From Bradyrhizobium sp. CB2312 (GTDB lineage: Bacteria; Pseudomonadota; Alphaproteobacteria; Rhizobiales; Xanthobacteraceae): a stretch of 64,000 nt of DNA. How positions within the stretch are numbered: position 1 is the first letter of the stretch; each line of letters begins with the position of its first letter. The position numbers were made by a program, and so were the translations under genes. The notes below the pieces were generated by a model. The model saw only the letters and a list, made by a program, of their open reading frames with translations. It was not told the DNA's origin and ran no database searches. Below are positions 53,471 to 63,176 of this stretch, piece after piece. The stretch covers positions 3,679,501 through 3,743,500 of the forward strand of contig NZ_CP121668.1 of NCBI RefSeq assembly GCF_029714425.1. The letters run 5' to 3'.

Positions 53471-55780
53471 ATGGCGGCTCCCATCAAGTTCGGCGTTGGC
53501 CAAAGCGTGCTGCGCAAGGAGGATGACGCGCTCATCCGCGGCAAGGGCCGCTATACCGACGATTACGCGCCGCAAGCCGCGCTGCGCTGCCTGATGCTGC
53601 GCTCGCCGCATGCCCATGCCAAATACACCATCGATGTCAGCCGCGCCCGTACGCTGCCGGGCGTCGCGCTGATCCTGACCGCCGATGACGTCAAGGATCT
53701 CGGCAATCTGCCGTGCCTGTTCAATCTCGAGACCGATCCCTTCACCGGCCCGCCTTACCCGATCCTCGCCAAGGACGAGGTGCGCCATGTCGGCGATTCC
53801 ATCGCCTTCGTGGTCGCCGAGACCATCGACCAGGCGCGCGACGCGATCGAGGCCATCGACGTCAAATGGTCGCCGCTGTCGGCGGTGACCGGCGTCGTCA
53901 ATGCCGTCAAGAAGGGCGCGCCGCAGGTCTGGCCGGACAAATCAGGCAACGTGCTGTTCGACGTCTCGATCGGCGACAAGGCCGTGACCGAGGCCGCGTT
54001 TGCCAAGGCGCATGCGGTGGCCGAGATCTCCATCGTGAACCCGCGCGTGGTCGCAAGCTTCATGGAGACGCGCGCGGCGGTGTGCGAATACGATTCCAAG
54101 CGCGACCACCTGACGCTAACGGTCGGCAGCCAGGGCAGCCATCGCCTGCGCGACATCCTCTGCCAGAACGTGCTCAACATCCCCACCGACAAGATGCGGG
54201 TGATCTGCCCCGACGTCGGCGGCGGCTTCGGCACAAAGCTGTTTCCATACCGGGAATATGCCCTGATGGCGGTCGCTGCGCGCAAGCTGAAGAAGGCGGT
54301 GAAATGGGCGGCCGACCGCTCCGAGCATTTCATGGGCGATGCGCAGGGCCGCGACAACGTCACCACCGCAAAAATGGCGCTGGCCGAGGACGGCAAATTC
54401 CTCGCCATGGATTGCGACCTGATGGGCGACATGGGCGCGTATCTCTCCACCTTCGGGCCCTACATCCCGCATGGCGGCGCCGGCATGCTGCCGGGCCTTT
54501 ACGACATCCAGGCCTTCCACTGCCGGGTGCGCACCATCTTCACCCACAGCGTGCCGGTTGACGCCTATCGCGGCGCGGGCCGGCCCGAGGCGGCCTATGT
54601 GATCGAGCGCCTCGTCGACGCTTGCGCGCGAAAACTCGACATGACGCCGGACGCCATCCGCCGCAAGAATTTCATCCCGCCGAAGGCGCTGCCCTACAAG
54701 ACGGCCACTGGCAAGGTCTACGATTCCGGCGACTTCGCCGCGCATCTCAAGCGCGCGATGGAGATCGCCGACTGGAAGGAATTTCCAAAGCGCGCCAAGG
54801 CGGCCAAGAAGGGCGGCCTGATCCGCGGCATCGGGCTTGCGAGCTATGTCGAGATCTGCGGCGTGATGGGTGAGGAGACGGCCAATGTCCGCCTCGATCC
54901 CAATGGAGACGTCACCGTCCTGATCGGCACGCAGTCGAGCGGGCAGGGCCACCAGACCGCCTATGCGCAGATCGTCGCCGAGCAGTTCGGCGTCGCGCCA
55001 GAGCGGGTCCACGTCCGTCAAGGCGATACCGACGAGATCGCGACCGGCCTCGGCACCGGCGGCTCGGCATCGATCCCGTCAGGCGGCGTCAGCGTCGAGC
55101 GTGCCACGCGCGAGCTCGGCTCGAGGCTGAAGGAGATCGCGGCGCAGGCGCTGGAGGCGAGCGCCGGAGACCTCGAGATTTCGGAAGGCGTGGTGCGCAT
55201 CGCCGGCACCGACCGCTCGATCTCCTTCGCCGACCTTGCCAAGCGGCCCGGCGTCGATCCGTCGAAGCTCAACGGCAGCGCGACGTTTGCCAGCGCGGAC
55301 GGTACCTATCCGAACGGCACCCATGTTGCGGAGGTCGAGATCGATCCGGCGACCGGCATCATCAAGATCGTCAACTACGTGATTGTCGACGATTTTGGCA
55401 AGACGCTCAATCCGCTGCTGCTGGCGGGGCAGGTGCATGGCGGCGCCATGCAGGGCATCGGCCAGGCCTTGATGGAGCAGGTGGTCTATGGCGCGGGCGA
55501 TGGCCAGCTCATCACCGCGACCTTCATGGACTACGCGCTGCCGCGCGCGGCGGATGGTCCGGCCTTCGTGTTCGAGACCAACAACGTCCCCTGCAAGACC
55601 AATCCGATGGGGGTGAAGGGTGCGGGCGAGGCCGGCGCGATCGGCTCCTGTCCGGCCGTGGTCAACGCCATCGTCGATGCGCTATGGCGCGAATACAAGA
55701 TCGACCACATCGACATGCCGGCGACCCCGGAGCGGGTGTGGATCGCCATCAGCGAGCACCACCGCCGTCACAGCCTTTGA
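53471..55780 (+). CDS. Molybdopterin-binding xanthine/aldehyde oxidase-type large subunit (CoxL form II-like)
   Basis: A 769-aa subunit of the xanthine oxidase family binding the Mo–molybdopterin cofactor. Seen: GQSVLRKEDDALIRGKGRYTDDY at the start, VGGGFGTKLFPYREYAL, the active loop AYRGAGRPEA (Ala365–), the cofactor-ligand VKGAGEAGAIG with catalytic Glu720. AYRGAGR is the form II (not the CO-oxidising form I, AYxCSFR) motif, so CO dehydrogenase is unlikely; aldehydes or N-heterocycles are more likely substrates. The medium (FAD) and small (2Fe–2S) subunits are not adjacent, so it is an orphan or uses partners elsewhere. Cytosolic. Confidence 0.88.
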   Translation: MAAPIKFGVGQSVLRKEDDALIRGKGRYTDDYAPQAALRCLMLRSPHAHAKYTIDVSRARTLPGVALILTADDVKDLGNLPCLFNLETDPFTGPPYPILAKDEVRHVGDSIAFVVAETIDQARDAIEAIDVKWSPLSAVTGVVNAVKKGAPQVWPDKSGNVLFDVSIGDKAVTEAAFAKAHAVAEISIVNPRVVASFMETRAAVCEYDSKRDHLTLTVGSQGSHRLRDILCQNVLNIPTDKMRVICPDVGGGFGTKLFPYREYALMAVAARKLKKAVKWAADRSEHFMGDAQGRDNVTTAKMALAEDGKFLAMDCDLMGDMGAYLSTFGPYIPHGGAGMLPGLYDIQAFHCRVRTIFTHSVPVDAYRGAGRPEAAYVIERLVDACARKLDMTPDAIRRKNFIPPKALPYKTATGKVYDSGDFAAHLKRAMEIADWKEFPKRAKAAKKGGLIRGIGLASYVEICGVMGEETANVRLDPNGDVTVLIGTQSSGQGHQTAYAQIVAEQFGVAPERVHVRQGDTDEIATGLGTGGSASIPSGGVSVERATRELGSRLKEIAAQALEASAGDLEISEGVVRIAGTDRSISFADLAKRPGVDPSKLNGSATFASADGTYPNGTHVAEVEIDPATGIIKIVNYVIVDDFGKTLNPLLLAGQVHGGAMQGIGQALMEQVVYGAGDGQLITATFMDYALPRAADGPAFVFETNNVPCKTNPMGVKGAGEAGAIGSCPAVVNAIVDALWREYKIDHIDMPATPERVWIAISEHHRRHSL

Positions 55781-55912
55781 GTTCAAGCCGAACCAAATCA
55801 TCCCAAATGCGACGATTGATCGCCGCGCTTGGGATGGAATGAAATCTGCCATGCGGTGTTGGCCCCATTGTGGGGTCAGCACGATCCTGTCTCAGCGAAA
55901 GGGATTTTGCGA

Positions 55913-56359
55913 ATGAAGCGAGTGTTGGTTGTTGCGGGCGCGCTGCTGCTCGGCATGGGCGCCGTCTGGGCGGAGCAGGAGACCGTCAAGGAGGTCCAGA
56001 CGCTCATGAAGGGCAATGGCAAGAATGCCGGCGCGGTTGCGGCGATGGTCAAGGGCGAGAAGCCCTACGATCAGGCCACGGTCGACGCGGCGCTGGCGCA
56101 GTTCGCGGACACCGCCAAGAAGCTGCCGAACCTGTTTCCGGCCAGCGCCAAGGGCGTGAAGCTCGACGGCGATTACTCGGCCTCGCCGAAGGTGTGGGAG
56201 GACAAGGCCGGCTTCGACGCCAAGGCCGCAAGCTTCGCCAAGGTCGTCAGCGAGGCCAAGGGCAAGATCAAGGATTTGGATTCTCTGAAGGCGAATTTCC
56301 CCGCGGTCGGCAAGGAATGCGGCGGCTGCCACGAGACGTTCCGCGTGAAGAACGGCTGA
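55913..56359 (+). CDS. Cytochrome c' (class II c-type cytochrome)
   Basis: A 148-aa periplasmic heme protein. A signal peptide (residues 1–20, ending VWA) precedes a four-helix bundle, and the heme-binding Cys136-Gly-Gly-Cys139-His140 lies near the C-terminus, as in cytochrome c'. Members bind NO and CO or carry electrons. ATG 55913 is preferred over a much longer frame beginning at 55829. It is 132 bases downstream of the hydroxylase gene and ends in a strong terminator. Confidence 0.9.
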   Translation: MKRVLVVAGALLLGMGAVWAEQETVKEVQTLMKGNGKNAGAVAAMVKGEKPYDQATVDAALAQFADTAKKLPNLFPASAKGVKLDGDYSASPKVWEDKAGFDAKAASFAKVVSEAKGKIKDLDSLKANFPAVGKECGGCHETFRVKNG

Positions 56360-56381
56360 GGCTTTCGTAGCCCGGAATCGC

Positions 56382-56408
56382 AAGGGCGGCTGTAAAGCAG
56401 CCGCCCTT
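56382..56408 (+). terminator. Intrinsic terminator after cytochrome c' gene
   Basis: aagggcggctg (56382–56392) and cagccgccctt (56398–56408) pair perfectly (11 bp, five-base loop), and the downstream strand runs into ttttcgtt. Confidence 0.9.
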
Positions 56409-56489
56409 TTTCGTTGCCTTGCGTGTCGCGGCTGGACGCAGGCCGACTTTCGTAGGACACTGCGAACGAAATGCTTCGAGGTCCGTATC

Positions 56490-57278
56490 GTGCCGCGCCA
56501 TGTCGTATGCCTGTTTGCCGTTCTGATCGCTGTCCTGTTCGCGCCCGAGGTGAGAGCGGCCGATCTCAAGGTGATGATCTCGGCCGGCTTCTTCAACGTG
56601 TACAAGGAGCTCGTGCCCGCGTTCGAGGCATCGACGGGACACAAGCTCGTCACCACGCGCGGACCTTCGATCGGCGATTCGCCGGAGGCGATCCCGACGC
56701 GCCTGGCGCGCGGTGAGGATGCCGATGTCGTGATCATGGACGGCGTCGGGGTCGATCTCCTCGACAAGCGCGAGCTGACGCGCTCCGGCAGCCGCATTCA
56801 GCTCGCGCAATCGTTCATCGGCATGGTGGTTCGCGCGGGTCAGCCCAAGCCCGACATCAGCACGATGGACGCGCTGCGCAAAACACTGCTTGCGGCCAAA
56901 TCCATCGCCTATTCGGATAGTTCGAGCGGCACCTATCTGTCGACGGTCGGCTTCAGAAAGCTCGGCGTTGCCGACGAGATCGCCGGCAAGACGCGCAAGG
57001 TACCCGGTCCGCCCTCGGGCGAGCCGGTGGCGGCCGTCGTTGCCCGCGGCGAGGCGGAGATCGGATTCCAGCAGGTCGCCGAACTCATGCATGTTCCGGG
57101 CGTCGATCTCGCGGGCACGGTGCCATCAGAGATCCAACCGCCGACTTACTACGTCGGCGCGTTGCCGAAGAATTCGCAGCATCGCGAGGCCGCAATCGCC
57201 CTGCTGAATTTTTTGTCTTCAGCGGACGCAGCAGCGGCCATCACCAAGGCCGGGTTGAAGCCGCTGCCGGCGCACTGA
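56490..57278 (+). CDS. ModA-like periplasmic substrate-binding protein
   Basis: A 262-aa protein with a signal peptide (residues 1–23, VRA-AD) and a type II periplasmic-binding fold. It has LKVMISAGFFNVYKELVPAF, LARGEDADVVIMDGVG, SIAYSDSSSGTYLSTVGFRKLG, and GEAEIGFQQVAELM, typical of ModA-like oxyanion-binding proteins. No permease or ATPase gene is adjacent, so transport is not proven; similar stand-alone members exist. The GTG at 56490 is the best start in this frame. Possible molybdate or tungstate binding fits the Mo-related genes nearby (inference). Confidence 0.78.
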   Translation: MPRHVVCLFAVLIAVLFAPEVRAADLKVMISAGFFNVYKELVPAFEASTGHKLVTTRGPSIGDSPEAIPTRLARGEDADVVIMDGVGVDLLDKRELTRSGSRIQLAQSFIGMVVRAGQPKPDISTMDALRKTLLAAKSIAYSDSSSGTYLSTVGFRKLGVADEIAGKTRKVPGPPSGEPVAAVVARGEAEIGFQQVAELMHVPGVDLAGTVPSEIQPPTYYVGALPKNSQHREAAIALLNFLSSADAAAAITKAGLKPLPAH

Positions 57279-57465
57279 AAACCGGCCGGCGCGTCCGGCA
57301 CGTCGTCGTTGCGTGATCTGGAGGCCGTACATTGCGTGCGATGAGTAGCGGCTTCCGCTTGGTTTGATGCGAGCCGTCGGAACCGGCGTACCCGATTCCG
57401 ATTGCTTCAGCATCGCGAAAGCTCAGGCGCGGCGCGCATCTCGATCAGGACCAGCGAGGCAAGCC

Positions 57466-58749
57466 ATGGCAAAACCGTTCCCGTCGAAGACCCACATCGG
57501 CAACCATATGCTGCATCCGGAAACGCTGATGCTGACCTATGGCTATGATCCGCAGCTCTCCGAAGGCGCCATCAAGCCGCCGGTGTTCCTGACCTCGACC
57601 TTCGTGTTCAGGACGGCCGAGGACGGGCAGGACTTCTTCGATTTCGTCTCCGGCCGGCGCGAGCCGCCGGAGGGGATGGGCGCGGGCCTCGTCTATTCGC
57701 GCTTCAACCATCCCAACAGTGAGATCGTCGAGGACAAGCTCGCGGTCTACGAGCGCACCGAGAGCTGCGCGCTGTTCTCGTCCGGCATGGCGGCGATCGC
57801 AACCACGATCCTCGCTTTCGTCCGGCCGGGCGACGTCATCCTGCACTCCCAGCCGCTCTATGGCGGGACCGAAACGCTGCTGACGAACACGCTTGCACGG
57901 CTGTCGATCGGCGCCGTCGGCTTCGCCGACGGTGTCGACGAAGCGGCTGTCAGCCAGGCCTCCGGGGAAGCCATGGGCAAGGGCCGCGTCACGATGATCC
58001 TGATCGAGACGCCGGCCAACCCGACCAACGGTCTCGTCGACATCGCGATGATCCGGCGCGTCGCCGAGGCGATCGGAAAGGCGCAAGGGCACACGCCTGT
58101 CATCGCCTGCGACAACACGCTGCTCGGGCCGGTGTTTCAGCGGCCGATCGAGCATGGCGCGGATATTTCGCTGTACTCGCTGACCAAATATGTCGGCGGT
58201 CATTCCGACCTGATCGCGGGCGCCGCGCTCGGCAGCAAGGCGACCATGAAGGGCATCAAGGCGCTGCGCGGCGCCATCGGCACCCAGCTCGACCCGCATT
58301 CCTGCTGGATGATCAACCGCTCGCTGGAGACGCTGAGCCTCCGCATGGAGAAAGCCGATGCGAATGCCCGCCTCGTCGCGGACTTCTTGCGCGACCATGC
58401 CAAGGTGGCGAAGGTGCATTACCTCGGTCATCACGAGGAGGCCTCGCCCGCGGGGCGCGTGTTCGCAAAGCAGTGCCTGGGGGCCGGATCGACGTTCTCG
58501 TTCGACATCGTCGGCGGCAAGGACGCGGCGGTGAAATTCCTCAACGCGCTACAGATCTTCAAGCTCGCGGTGAGTCTCGGCGGAACGGAGTCGCTCGCCA
58601 GCCTGCCGGCGACGATGACTCATTCCGGCGTTCCCGCCGACATCCGGCAGAAAATCGGTGTGCTCGATTGCACGATCCGGCTGTCGATCGGCATCGAGAA
58701 TCCCTCGGACCTGATCGCCGATCTCGGCCAGGCGCTGAACGCCGCCTGA
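57466..58749 (+). CDS. Cystathionine gamma-synthase-family PLP enzyme (Cys/Met metabolism)
   Basis: A 427-aa PLP enzyme of the CGS/methionine gamma-lyase/O-acetylhomoserine sulfhydrylase family. The cofactor phosphate site is in [24 protein letters not shown] follows, [38 protein letters not shown] carries the Schiff-base Lys in the LTKY motif, and [12 protein letters not shown] closes the C-terminal domain. ATG 57466 is chosen because homology begins at [13 protein letters not shown]; upstream frame codons are not conserved-looking. The exact reaction (elimination or replacement) cannot be read from the sequence. Confidence 0.85.
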   Translation: MAKPFPSKTHIGNHMLHPETLMLTYGYDPQLSEGAIKPPVFLTSTFVFRTAEDGQDFFDFVSGRREPPEGMGAGLVYSRFNHPNSEIVEDKLAVYERTESCALFSSGMAAIATTILAFVRPGDVILHSQPLYGGTETLLTNTLARLSIGAVGFADGVDEAAVSQASGEAMGKGRVTMILIETPANPTNGLVDIAMIRRVAEAIGKAQGHTPVIACDNTLLGPVFQRPIEHGADISLYSLTKYVGGHSDLIAGAALGSKATMKGIKALRGAIGTQLDPHSCWMINRSLETLSLRMEKADANARLVADFLRDHAKVAKVHYLGHHEEASPAGRVFAKQCLGAGSTFSFDIVGGKDAAVKFLNALQIFKLAVSLGGTESLASLPATMTHSGVPADIRQKIGVLDCTIRLSIGIENPSDLIADLGQALNAA

Positions 58750-58881
58750 TCATGCTTAAAGCGGATAGGACGCGCGGCACGCCGACATGATCGCGGCGGC
58801 GGCCTCGTTGCTCTGCGCACCGAGCGCCGGCAAGGCACCGGTCCTGGAATTGCCGGACTGCGACATCTTCGCTCAAATTGA

Positions 58882-58915
58882 AAAGGCCGGATGCGCCGCC
58901 GCGCGCCCGGCCTTT
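58882..58915 (-). terminator. Terminator of the CHRD gene
   Basis: aaaggccgg (58882–58890) pairs with ccggccttt (58907–58915). On the minus strand the hairpin is followed by ttcaattt, correct for the CHRD gene ending at 58934. Confidence 0.75.
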
Positions 58916-58933
58916 GCCGATGAAGCAGTCTTC

Positions 58934-59350
58934 TTACTTCGTCACCTGTCCCCGGATCTCGCCGCCCGGATTGGCCGCGGTGTGGATGTTGACGTAGAGC
59001 TTGCCGGCGAGGAGATCGGCGGCCTGCGCGTCGGTCAGCGTCGCCGAGCCCTCGACCGGGCTGTTGGCGGCGCCGGGGATCGGGACCATGACGCCGGCGT
59101 TCTTGCCGGCCTCGGCCGGGCCGTGGAAATGCGCGGCGGTGGCGGGGCCGGACAGGCCGGAATAGGTGACCTTCCAGGACAGCTTCTTGCTGGCGGCGTC
59201 ATAGTCCAGATCGGCCGTCCCCGTGCCGCTGCTGGTCGTCGCCGGCACCTCGGCCTTGCCGTCGAGCGTTGCTTTCAGCTTTTCGGCGCTGGCCGAGCCT
59301 GTAAAAGCCAAAGTGCCGAGTGCGAACACGGCGATCACGGTCTTGTTCAT
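58934..59350 (-). CDS. CHRD-domain secreted protein
   Basis: A 138-aa protein with signal peptide (residues 1–22, SASA-E) and one CHRD domain: LKATLDGKAEVPATTSSGTGTADLDYD, LSGPATAAHFHGPAEAGKNAGVMVPIPG, and the C-terminal AGKLYVNIHTAANPGGEIRGQV, the family hallmark. CHRD domains occur in secreted bacterial proteins of unknown function, possibly metal- or adhesion-related. The ATG at 59350 (M-N-K-T-V) is preferred over an upstream in-frame start at 59392. Confidence 0.9.
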   Translation of the reverse strand: MNKTVIAVFALGTLAFTGSASAEKLKATLDGKAEVPATTSSGTGTADLDYDAASKKLSWKVTYSGLSGPATAAHFHGPAEAGKNAGVMVPIPGAANSPVEGSATLTDAQAADLLAGKLYVNIHTAANPGGEIRGQVTK

Positions 59351-59495
59351 GACATTCTCCCTGGTGACCTCGTTGGATTGCCAAACTTTCAACAGCCACC
59401 GTTTCAGTTTATTCCCGTTGCCGCCGGGGACGGACTAAATTCTTCGTGGCTGGAGCCGCGCGGAGAGAGGTCATAGGCTTACCGCAACCGCGTGG

Positions 59496-60431
59496 ATGGA
59501 CTTGATGTTGCAACGAACAATGATCGCGGCGCTGCTCGCAGCAATCGCAGCCGGTGGTGTCTATTGGTGGCTCAGCGCGCCGGTGATAGCCGCCGCGAGC
59601 GCCGCGCCGGCCCATGTCCCGAACCTTGCCAATGGCGAGGTGATGTTCAACGCCGGGGGCTGCGCGTCCTGCCATGCCGTTCCCGGCCAGGACGATCGTC
59701 TCAAGCTCGGCGGCGGTGTCGCGATCAAGTCGCCGTTCGGAACGTTCTACGCGCCGAACATCTCGCCCGATCCGGGCGATGGCATCGGCAAATGGGGAGA
59801 GGCCGATTTCGTCAACGCGGTGATGCACGGGGTCTCACCCAGCGGTCAGCATTACTTTCCGGCGTTTCCCTACACCTCCTATCAGCACGCCAGGCGCGAG
59901 GACGTGCTCGACCTCTTCGCCTATCTGAAAACGCTGCAGCCAGTTGCAGGCAAGGTGCGCGACCATGACGTGCGCTTTCCCTTCGACATCCGCCGCAACA
60001 TCGGCATCTGGAAATTCCTGTTCATGGACGGCAAGCCGTTCGTCGCGGACGGCAGCAAATCACCGCAGTGGAATCGCGGCGCCTATCTCGTCAACAGCTT
60101 TGGCCATTGCGCCGAGTGCCACAGCCCGCGCAACGCGCTCGGCGGCATCATTTCCGGCGAGCGCTTTGCCGGCGGCCCCAATCCGGAAGGCGAGGGCTGG
60201 GTGCCCAACATCACGCAGAAGCGCCTCGGCGAATGGAGCGCCAAGGACATCGCCTATTTCCTCAAGACCGGCGAATTGCCCGACGGCGACAGCGTCGGCG
60301 GCGCGATGACGCGCGTGATCAAGAACACCTCGCAATTGCCGGACGAGGATATCGCGGCGATGGCCGAGTACATCAAGTCGCTGCCGCCGGTGGACGGCCC
60401 GACGCCGCCCAAGCGCAAGGCAGCAAGCTAG
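59496..60431 (+). CDS. Diheme cytochrome c
   Basis: A 311-aa protein with an N-terminal membrane anchor or uncleaved signal (residues 8–30) and two class I heme sites: Cys56-x-x-Cys59-His60 (GCASCH) and Cys205-x-x-Cys208-His209 (HCAECH). It resembles periplasmic electron carriers and cytochrome subunits of dehydrogenases such as alcohol, gluconate or aldehyde dehydrogenases, and could accept electrons from a molybdo-flavoprotein; this is inference. It is divergent from the CHRD gene. A start at 59505 is also possible. Confidence 0.88.
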   Translation: MDLMLQRTMIAALLAAIAAGGVYWWLSAPVIAAASAAPAHVPNLANGEVMFNAGGCASCHAVPGQDDRLKLGGGVAIKSPFGTFYAPNISPDPGDGIGKWGEADFVNAVMHGVSPSGQHYFPAFPYTSYQHARREDVLDLFAYLKTLQPVAGKVRDHDVRFPFDIRRNIGIWKFLFMDGKPFVADGSKSPQWNRGAYLVNSFGHCAECHSPRNALGGIISGERFAGGPNPEGEGWVPNITQKRLGEWSAKDIAYFLKTGELPDGDSVGGAMTRVIKNTSQLPDEDIAAMAEYIKSLPPVDGPTPPKRKAAS

Positions 60432-60442
60432 CGAACGCCGCG

Positions 60443-60688
60443 CTAGCCGGCGCCGAACGCCTTGAAGGTGATGATGGTGAGGGTGTCCTGGATACCCGGC
60501 AGCACCTGCACCTTCTCGTTGATGAAGTGGCCGATGTCGGTGTCCTTGTCGACGTAGAACTTCACCAGCAAATCGTAATGGCCGGCGGTGGAGTAGATCT
60601 CGGAGGCGATCTCGGCTTCGGCAAGCGCATTGGCGACCGTATAGGACTGGCCGAGCTTGCATTTGATCTGGACGAAGAAAGGAACCAT
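60443..60688 (-). CDS. Stand-alone AsnC/Lrp ligand-binding (RAM) domain protein
   Basis: An 81-aa protein, MVPFFVQIKCKLGQSYTVA to TIITFKAFGAG, which is only the alpha/beta ligand-binding domain (RAM) of Lrp/AsnC regulators: no HTH is present. Stand-alone RAM domains bind amino acids and can modulate full-length regulators or enzymes. ATG 60688 was chosen because family members start at MVPFFVQ; a start three codons upstream is possible. Convergent with the diheme cytochrome gene (12 bases apart). Confidence 0.85.
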   Translation of the reverse strand: MVPFFVQIKCKLGQSYTVANALAEAEIASEIYSTAGHYDLLVKFYVDKDTDIGHFINEKVQVLPGIQDTLTIITFKAFGAG

Positions 60689-60786
60689 TGCAGTCACTCC
60701 GAAGGCATATTGTTCCCGCTAATAGGCCAAAAGCGGCCGGGATTGGCAAGCGAACTTGCCGGCGGCGGGGATAAGCCGCCTGCGGC

Positions 60787-60826
60787 CATCCTTCGAGACG
60801 CCCGCCTGCGGCGGGCCCTCAGGATG
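60787..60826. repeat. Small palindromic repeat/terminator between AsnC-type and kinase genes
   Basis: catcct…aggatg encloses a strong inner hairpin, gcccgcc-tgc-ggcgggc (60800–60816). It lies downstream of the kinase gene stop and could end that transcript. Confidence 0.5.
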
Positions 60827-60876
60827 AGGTCCCGTTTCGCGGCGAGATTATCCTCGTGGAAGAGGAGCCCACCGCC

Positions 60877-62856
60877 CTAGGAAGTGACGGCGGCCGCGGC
60901 AAACGCCTCCCTGAGCCGCTGCGCGAGCTCGGCCTTGCGATAGGGCTTGGTCAGCAGGATCGCCTGGGCATGCGCACGGCCCTGCTCGACCAGGGTCTCC
61001 AGCGCGTAGCCGGAGGTGAACAGGACCGGCAGGCCGGGGCGAATCCGCCGCGCCTGCTCGGCGAGCTCCCAGCCGCTCATGCCGCCGGGCATCACGATAT
61101 CGGTGAACAGCATGTCGATGCCGGGATCGGACCGCAGCCGCTGCAAGGCCTCCTTGCCGTTGACCGCGGCAACGACGCTATAGCCGAGCGCTTCCAGCCT
61201 GCGAATCGCGGAGGAGCGGACGAACGGATCGTCCTCCGCGATCAGGATCGTCTCATATCCGCGCGGCGCCGCCTCCTCGCCGTCGGCAAGGTCGCCCGCA
61301 GATGGTCCCGCGTCGGCGCGCGGCAAATAGATCCGGACCGTCGTGCCCAGGCCCTGCTCGCTGTAGATCGAGACATGGCCGTCGGATTGCTTAGCGAAGC
61401 CATAGACCATGCTCAGCCCGAGGCCAGAACCCTTGCCGACCTCCTTGGTGGTGAAGAACGGCTCGAAGGCGCGCTCGATGACACCAGGCGTCATGCCTTC
61501 GCCGTCGTCGGTGACCGCGATCATGGCGTAGCTGCCGGATGCGACTTCAGGGTGAAGGGCGCGATAGTCCTCGTCGATCGCGGCCAGTTCCGTGCTCAGC
61601 GTCAGATGTCCTCCTGACGGCATCGCATCCTGCGCGTTGAGCGCAAGGTTCAGCACGGCGGATTCGAGCTGGGCGCGGTCGGCAAAGGCCAGGATCGTGC
61701 CGGGGCCGGAGCCCGTCCTGATCTCGATGTCCTCGCGCAAGGTGCGCTTGAGCAGCTTGAACATGGACTCGAGCAGATTGCGGCAATCGATGGTCTGCGG
61801 CTGGAGCAGCTGGCGGCGGCTGAAGGCGAGCAGCCGCTGCGTTAGCTCGGCGCCCCGTTCGCCCGACAGGCAGATGTCGTCGGCAAACCGCCGCAAGTCG
61901 GGCCTTGCCTTGAGCTGCTCGCTTAGATGCTCGGCGTTGCCGATGATGACGGTGAGGAGATTGTTGAAGTCGTGCGCGATGCCGCCGGAGAGCTGGCCGA
62001 CCGTCTCCATCTTCTGCGCCTGCTGGAGCTGCTGCTCGGTGAACTTGCGCGCGGTCAGGTCGTGGACGATGCCGACGTAGATCAGTTCGCCTTCCTGCCA
62101 CGCCTGGCCCACTGACAAATCCATCGGAAAGCTCGATCCGTCCTTGCGCAGACCGACGGCTTCCCCGGTCGCGAAACGCCGCACATGCCCTGTGGAGGAG
62201 GGGCTCTCCCGGCCGGACATCAGCATGCCGATGTCGAGATTCATGACCTCGTCGGTGCGGTAGCCGAACAGCCGTTCGCAAGCGGGATTGAACAGGAGAA
62301 TGCGGGCTTGCGCGTCGAACAGGATGACCCCGTCGACCGCGGTCTCGACGATTGCGCTGAGGCGCACCATGCTTTCGCGCATCGCGCGCTGGGCCTCGCC
62401 GACCTGCTTGAGCAGCTGTGTCGCGTCCCGGCGCTTGATCTCCTCCTCCTCGAGCGCAGCCTGGACCTGCCGCAGCTCGAACGGAGAGGGGATCGTCAGG
62501 ATCTTCGGCAGCAGCGGCCAGAGCGCGCCGGCGGTGAAGATGGAGGCCGCGGCCGTGTCCGCCTTGACGAGGCCCTCGATGCCGTAGATCGGGACCCAGA
62601 GCGTGTAGATCGACAGCACATGAGTGAGGCCGCAGGCCATGATGAAGATCGCGAACGCCCAATACACCCAACCGAATTTGAGATCGCGCCGCTTGGTGAC
62701 GAAAATGGCGAGGGCGAACGGAATCGAGAAATAGGCGGCGGCGATGATCGCGTCGGAGACGACATGGAGCCAGATCAGTTCGGGTTCCCACAATAGGCAG
62801 ATGCCGTGCGGCGAGAACATCGAGGAGTCGAGGATACGTTCGAGAAAGGCCCACAT
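60877..62856 (-). CDS. Hybrid sensor histidine kinase with an ethylene-receptor-like membrane domain
   Basis: A 659-aa protein. Residues 25–125 form three membrane helices whose pattern equals the ethylene-binding domain of plant ETR1: Asp35, Tyr42, Ile45, Pro46, Ile72, Cys75 and His79 sit at exactly +10 relative to ETR1 Asp25, Tyr32, Ile35, Pro36, Ile62, Cys65 and His69, the copper/ethylene ligands and key residues. Then a PAS domain (about 160–270), DHp domain with His295 ([10 protein letters not shown]), an HATPase domain ([15 protein letters not shown]), and a receiver domain with phospho-acceptor Asp586 (LFTDIV). The ATG at 62856 is preferred over 62877. It could sense ethylene or a related small ligand through copper. 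No dedicated response regulator is adjacent. Confidence 0.88.
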   Translation of the reverse strand: MWAFLERILDSSMFSPHGICLLWEPELIWLHVVSDAIIAAAYFSIPFALAIFVTKRRDLKFGWVYWAFAIFIMACGLTHVLSIYTLWVPIYGIEGLVKADTAAASIFTAGALWPLLPKILTIPSPFELRQVQAALEEEEIKRRDATQLLKQVGEAQRAMRESMVRLSAIVETAVDGVILFDAQARILLFNPACERLFGYRTDEVMNLDIGMLMSGRESPSSTGHVRRFATGEAVGLRKDGSSFPMDLSVGQAWQEGELIYVGIVHDLTARKFTEQQLQQAQKMETVGQLSGGIAHDFNNLLTVIIGNAEHLSEQLKARPDLRRFADDICLSGERGAELTQRLLAFSRRQLLQPQTIDCRNLLESMFKLLKRTLREDIEIRTGSGPGTILAFADRAQLESAVLNLALNAQDAMPSGGHLTLSTELAAIDEDYRALHPEVASGSYAMIAVTDDGEGMTPGVIERAFEPFFTTKEVGKGSGLGLSMVYGFAKQSDGHVSIYSEQGLGTTVRIYLPRADAGPSAGDLADGEEAAPRGYETILIAEDDPFVRSSAIRRLEALGYSVVAAVNGKEALQRLRSDPGIDMLFTDIVMPGGMSGWELAEQARRIRPGLPVLFTSGYALETLVEQGRAHAQAILLTKPYRKAELAQRLREAFAAAAVTS

Positions 62857-63176
62857 GGTTCCACCCCAGGCTGGCATTCGAGGTTTCGCGGGCCAGGGCG
62901 GCCCGCTGGTGCCGTTGGACGGGTCCCGCCGCCCAACGTCTCACGCATGGACACACACGCCGAACGCGAGACCATACCAAGGGGACGGCGCGGTTGCATT
63001 TTGCAAGCCCGCACGATTGCTAGACGCCGGTGCCGCGCCGGATCGGCTCCACCTGATTCGCGGGGCCGTCAGCACAGCGAATCACGGCTGCCCGCCGCCC
63101 GCAACGCTTGCTGGCGTTCGACGGCCGCGCTAGGACAGGTCATGGCGCTGTCCGTATCAAGCAGAAGTATCCCGCG
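62857..63176. other. Gene-free divergent intergenic region between the kinase and thiD
   Basis: About 320 bases of GC-rich sequence with no supported gene. It must carry promoters for both directions, but no clear -35/-10 pairs or riboswitch fold (for example no TPP-riboswitch core) are seen. Two short words, ctctcgagcgaga-like, do not make convincing hairpins. Confidence 0.4.

Noticed and set aside
53471..55780. A genuine CO dehydrogenase
   Set aside because: The active loop is AYRGAGR (form II), not the form I AYxCSFR motif, and the coxS/coxM partners are missing.
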